Below are positions 59,805 to 64,000 of a DNA stretch of 64,000 nt, one piece after another. The notes under the pieces are model-generated. The model was not told the origin of the DNA, did no database searches, and saw only the letters and a program-made list of their open reading frames with translations. Position 1 is the stretch's first letter; the number at the start of each line of letters is the position of its first letter. Origin of the DNA: Litsea cubeba (Eukaryota > Streptophyta > Magnoliopsida > Laurales > Lauraceae); assembly GCA_012931725.1 (NCBI GenBank), contig CM022949.1:28767640-28831639 (forward strand). Direction: 5' to 3'. A program made the position numbers and the translations under genes.

Positions 59805-60891
59805 TGTTGGAAAAATGGCTAAGAGAACCCACCTTTAGGCCATCTTTGTGCCAAACTAAAAGTGGGACCCACTTATAGTTTTAGGTGAGAATACATGGGA
59901 ATGTAATCTACTCCATGAGTAGACTAATGACATGTATTGGGTTGCTCTAATCCATTAAGGAGTGAATGAGAAATTGCCTCCTAAACAATACTACTTGAAC
60001 ATGTTAAACATGGAAAGAAAGGGAAGTGAAAAACTTGCTTCCCACATTGCTTGAGAGCAATACATTTCTTTGGTATAAATATGTTTGCCTTAGTGGTATA
60101 AGATGAGCCCCAAGGGGCATCCCACTTTTGTGGAGGAGGGAGGACGTAGATCTTTGTTGGGTCACCACCGGGTCACCACCACGCGCGCGCCCCGCCCCGA
60201 CCCGGACCGGGCCTGGGCTTGGGCTTGGGCTTGGGCTTCACGCGCGGGTCGGGCCTGGCTCGGCCCACTACCCATTATTAATTTTTGGAGAAATTTTTAT
60301 TAAAATAATAATTTCTTTTTGGATTTAAATGGGGTGTGTCCAAGAGGTGTGTGTCCTTTCATTTGTGAAAGGGTGTGTCCAAAGAAGAAGCATCTGTTCA
60401 CTGAACAGTCACTGTTCTGAACAGATGCAACTCCATTGAAAGGTTGCCTGCAGCAGTCTATTTAAGCTCTCAATCCCATTCGTTTTTAAATCATCAAAAT
60501 CACTGCAATTGTTGCATCAATTCGAGTCTGCATTGTCAGTCAAGAGAGAGTCCTGCTGTTGCACTCTGGTTCAAACAGACGCACAGTTTTGCAGTGCTGC
60601 TACTGTGTGTTGATCATTGTATCCTGGGAGACAGAAGCCACTGAAGCCTGTTAGCACCATTGCAGGGGCGAAATTTGTCTTAAGGACATAGTGTTAAACA
60701 CTAGCCTTGATCTACCATCTACTGCGAATTTCTGAGTTTCGTAAGTTCAACAACGAAGTACTGTTATTCTGCCTTCAAACAGTAAGTGAATTTTAATTCG
60801 AAAATTACTTTCTGTAACTCTGTTTTACTGTTGCTATTGTGAGGATCTGATTCCTAATACTGAATGTTATAACTGTGTACTCGGACTAACA
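59805..60891 (+). repeat. 3' LTR of the copia element (1,087 bp)
   Basis: It is the same as the 5' LTR except for about 8 substitutions and an extra 96 bp at about 60210-60320: four GGGCTT units, then CACGCGCGGGTCGGGCC and an AT-rich TTTTTATTAAAATAATAA stretch. It probably represents the full-length form. It ends CTAACA followed by CTTAC. Confidence 0.97.
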
Positions 60892-60896
60892 CTTAC

Positions 60897-63800
60897 ATTT
60901 TTGCACATGCGTAAATGAGGTAAGTATGAAAATGGTGTGAATGAGGTCATTTTTATTTGAAAATTTTCACATCTTAAAGTATTGAAATGATGACATACCT
61001 CTTTGGCTAAGATGATGTCAAGATAGAGGATGTCAGATATATGTAGATTTTATAAATGCAATCCGACCCGTTCAATGCTCATTCATGTAAAAGTGGTGCT
61101 TTCAAGTAAATATGGTATTCATTTCCTAAAAATCTTATTTGCATATCCCAAGCATGATAGACAAACAACCCAAGGTAGGAAATGAGGATTTTTTCTTTCT
61201 TTTGTTTTTGTATTTTTTTTTTAGGATTCCAACCAGTGAACTAACTTCCTTTCTTCCCACAAAGTTTATATACAATCTCTTTTTGGGCACCTACACAGAA
61301 ATTGATGCTGAAGAAAAGGCATGAATTAAAATAGTTATAAGATGTTGACTATCTATCAAAGGTTAATGAAGAGAGTTAGGCCCTGTTTCTTTAATAGAAT
61401 TTCTGTCAGAAATTCACCATGTTCAGAAATTCCTGAACATGATGTGACATGATGTCTCCTAGAATCTCTGAATTCCATGTTTCTTCACATGAATTTATAG
61501 ATTCCAGTCATATGAAATATCCCCTTTTGACCTTTGGAAATCCAGGAATTCCATTCCCTTTGCATTTTGGTGGAATTCCCAAACACAGTGGAATTTCTAG
61601 ATGCTCCCTGGGCTTGAGCATCCAGGAATTCCACCAAAATGCAAGGGAGTGGAATTTCTGGATTTTTAAAGGTCAAAAGAGATATTTCATGTGCTGGAAT
61701 TCAAAAATGCTAGTGAAGAAATATAGAATTCAGACATTCCAGTGGACAACATGTCACATCATGTCTAGAAATTCCTGGACATGGTGAATTCCTGGAAGAA
61801 ATTCTACTAAAGAAACAGGGCCTAATTAGAAAAGTCCTAAAATCATTCTAGGCTTAATCATTGTGGTTTTGCTCACAGACAGTACTAACATATAAGCTGC
61901 CCCTAAAGAGGGCAACTCATTAGTTGTGGATCCCTCCAAATGCTTAGCATAAAAAAAGATTCAATTGTTAGCTAGTGTCATGATATCTATTGGAATATTA
62001 AGGTTGTGGGCTCGAGTCATACTATTACCATTCAATTAAAAAGAATATCAGTGATATATGTTGTGAAAGTTATAAATGAAAATGCGAATTGGAGTACTAT
62101 TTGAGTTATCTACATTTTTTTTAATTTAATACTCAGAAGGTTTTTATTTAATATGTATTAGATTATTTTGAATTGTTTTATTTAATTCTATTTGTTTGAA
62201 AAATCTCCTCGTATCTATTTCATGTGAGAAATTGATCAGAACCAGCCTTGCGACAATGCTTATACAGATCACGTCTAGTATTCATGTTCATCCCAAATTT
62301 GAAGGTGGAGTACATCATGAACTCATGTTCATCAGACTTGCATCACCATCAATCAAAAAAGGAATTGTCACCTTCAAAATAGTAAGGTCAGTGGTCCACA
62401 TCCAACCAGTACAATCAACTGGCATAGATGACCACAAACTTTGCAGAACTTACCTTAGAATTTCCTCCCTCACTTGATGCCAGAGAGAGAGAGAGAAAGA
62501 GGGGAATAGCTGGTGCTTATATGGCTTTGAAATGAAATGTGCATTGTGCAAGCTTTTCTTTAATGCAATAATGTCATATATTCCCTTTCACTTTGCTGGA
62601 CAAGTTGTATATGGGTGCTTTTTCATATTGTGCCTTGTGTTTGGGAAATTAGAAGATAGCTCCACGCACCCAAGATATTCAATGGGGCCTCCAGTCACCG
62701 CTGGAAAGCCCCATTTCAGAATGGAGACATGGTAGGAAAAGCCTTGAGCACCATGGGTCCAAAATCCGATATCATCCAATAGCATAATTTAAGTATCTAG
62801 ATCTTCAAAGGGCAGGTATAGAAGAATTCTTACTCCACCCTTATGAGAGACCTACATCTAAATTTAAATCACCCCAGATCAATATTCTCCCTCTCTTATC
62901 TAAAACCTAAAAACTATCCTATCTAAAGTTGGTTCCATTATCAGATTAATTATATATAACGAAACACGTGGTGAGACTACTATTATTTTATTTATATGAA
63001 TGTGTGTAAGAGAGAGATATATATATATCTATAGAACACAAAGGAGGTCAAGTCCATTTAGTCTTTCCTTTGTATCGTGAAGAATCTATTGTTATCTTAT
63101 CTGTTTGTTTGCCCCCAGCTTGGTGCATCTATTTTACACGTACATGTGAGTTCTGCGCTATTAAACAAGACCGACATAGAGGGAAGGGACAACTTTTAGG
63201 GCCTGCGCTCTTTAAGCATATAGATAGACTCTCTGGATCTGATTTCTGAATTCCATGCATGCATCATGTGATGAGGCCCACAACGGTTGAAGGGTGTGTT
63301 AAGATACTGATTAGTCAACCATCAGCTAGACACGGATGCCACTGCTCTACTTGGCTTCACTGAAATAAAGGGATATGTATCTGATGAAATCATAGTATAC
63401 AGTGTACTTTTCCAACTTTAAAAAAAGAATACTTAGGTAATTAGTAGAGTCCATACACTCTAACATTGGCCTAGCCAAAACTTTACGGAAAAACGAAGAA
63501 TATTGGATTAATAAGGATAATTCCTTTTAGAAGGGTTTTAGGGATGGGAGGGACCATTCCAGTAGTACAGATCATGTAAATAAAATAAAATTTGTGCTCC
63601 TAAGGCACTGTGGGGCCTACTTAGGCCTACCTTTCATTAATGCAGTCTGTTTGATAGTCTTTCCTTTACATGATCTGGCATCAAGTCCAATTTTATACTC
63701 CCTGAATTTTCACTTACCGTTGGGTTAAATCTCAAGAAAAATTACGATTAAGATGCAATTAATTTTAAGGTGGTTAAATTAAGGGTTAGGATAATTTGGT

Positions 63801-64000
63801 GAGGCTGATTTTCTGGATCTCCCTGGTTCATAAAAAGAACTTTCTATGTGGCATTCTCTCATTGATAAACTTGCATATAAGCGAGCCCCGCGAAATGGAC
63901 TAAATGTCCATTTTGTGTTAACCCGGTTTGATACTCATTCATTTTGTTCAAAAGTTGCTTTGAGGTAAAAATTAAAATACTTGTGGGCCAGTTAATTTCC
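60897..64000. other. intergenic, right flank of the copia element
   Basis: No gene is supported. It contains the foldback MITE at 61379-61822 and a short SINE-like sequence at 61965-62035 (GGTTGTGGGCTCGAGTCAT). Frames at 61139-61324, 62196-62477 and 62532-62785 have no domain I recognise. GA and TA microsatellites occur at 62483-62496 and 63015-63028. Confidence 0.55.
61379..61822. mobile_element. palindromic foldback MITE, 444 bp
   Basis: The left end GGCCCTGTTTCTTTAATAGA and the right end CTACTAAAGAAACAGGGCC are inverted repeats, and pairing runs nearly to the centre (for example CAGGAATTCCATTCCCTTTG against GCAAGGGAGTGGAATTTCTG, and CATCATGTC/GACATGATG). The flanks are TTA and TAA, so the duplication is TA or a 3-bp PIF-type site that cannot be told from the TIR. 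It has no coding capacity; frames at 61449-61787 and 61485-61676 are artefacts of the hairpin. Confidence 0.85.

Larger units (their letters stand above)
53899..60891 (+). mobile_element. Ty1-copia LTR retrotransposon, complete but mutated (6,993 bp)
   Basis: Two LTRs (53899-54889 and 59805-60891) enclose a leader, a gag-pol region and a polypurine tract. The 5-bp target duplication CTTAC flanks it (53894-53898 and 60892-60896). Domain order is Gag, CCHC knuckle, protease, integrase, reverse transcriptase, RNase H; integrase before RT defines Ty1-copia. The LTRs differ by about 8 substitutions plus a 96-bp deletion in the 5' LTR, so the insertion is recent. A frameshift in the integrase, and probably a small in-frame loss in its zinc region, make this copy defective by itself. 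The reading direction is +. No typical tRNA-Met primer site follows the 5' LTR. Confidence 0.97.

Noticed and set aside
60128..60328. Low-complexity frame rich in Gly-Leu in the 3' LTR
   Set aside because: Product of the GGGCTT repeat.
1..64000. CRISPR arrays, bacterial operons, rRNA or intact tRNA genes
   Set aside because: No regularly spaced direct repeats with unique spacers, no ribosome-binding-site-led gene strings, and no complete cloverleaf found by eye; B-box-like hits fit SINE debris better.

Overview
This is a window of nuclear DNA from a flowering plant. The evidence is spliced genes with GT-AG introns, plant-specific families (an INDETERMINATE DOMAIN zinc-finger factor and a DUF271-type nucleotide-diphospho-sugar transferase), a Ty1-copia LTR retrotransposon, L1-type LINE remnants and many short DNA transposons in AT-rich intergenic DNA. 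The repeat mix suggests a gene-poor genome of a broad-leaved angiosperm. I cannot name the species.

Only three host genes can be supported. (1) A Golgi-type glycosyltransferase on the + strand, three exons, CDS 4444-8707. Both introns are invaded by transposons, including a 1.03-kb foldback element whose arms carry a receptor-kinase P-loop fragment. (2) A small two-exon gene on the - strand, CDS 14852-15163, encoding a 60-residue one-pass membrane protein. No single open reading frame shows it; splicing is needed. (3) An IDD-family transcription factor on the - strand, three exons, CDS 27842-31588, 590 residues. Its first intron appears to use a GC donor, its second intron holds a minisatellite, and a (GA)30 tract lies about 0.5 kb upstream.

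Region by region: 0-4.3 kb is intergenic with a SINE-like tail and a 618-bp hAT-type MITE; 4.4-8.7 kb is the glycosyltransferase; 8.7-14.8 kb holds LINE debris (about 10.5-11.1 kb, - strand) and a Tourist-like MITE (12.4 kb); 14.8-15.2 kb is the small gene; 15.2-27.8 kb holds two hAT-type elements (17.0 and 17.5 kb), a foldback MITE (21.0 kb) and a LINE RNase H remnant (21.5 kb); 27.8-32.1 kb is the IDD gene and its proximal promoter; 32.1-53.9 kb is gene-free and contains two copies of one hAT MITE family (33.0 and 47.7 kb), a 423-bp palindromic MULE-type element (42.7 kb), a possible solo LTR (46.6 kb), degenerate duplications and tandem repeats; 53.9-60.9 kb is a complete, recent Ty1-copia element with a CTTAC target duplication; 60.9-64 kb has one more foldback MITE.

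The three host genes show no operon-like or functional link. The most unusual signal is in the copia element. The position where a tRNA primer-binding site should be instead carries a 15-nt perfect complement to the element's own LTR transcript, flanked by a U5-leader stem. This suggests non-canonical priming, either from its own RNA or from an internal tRNA fragment. The element is recent (8 substitutions between LTRs) but damaged: an integrase frameshift, an apparent in-frame loss in the integrase zinc region, and a 96-bp LTR deletion.
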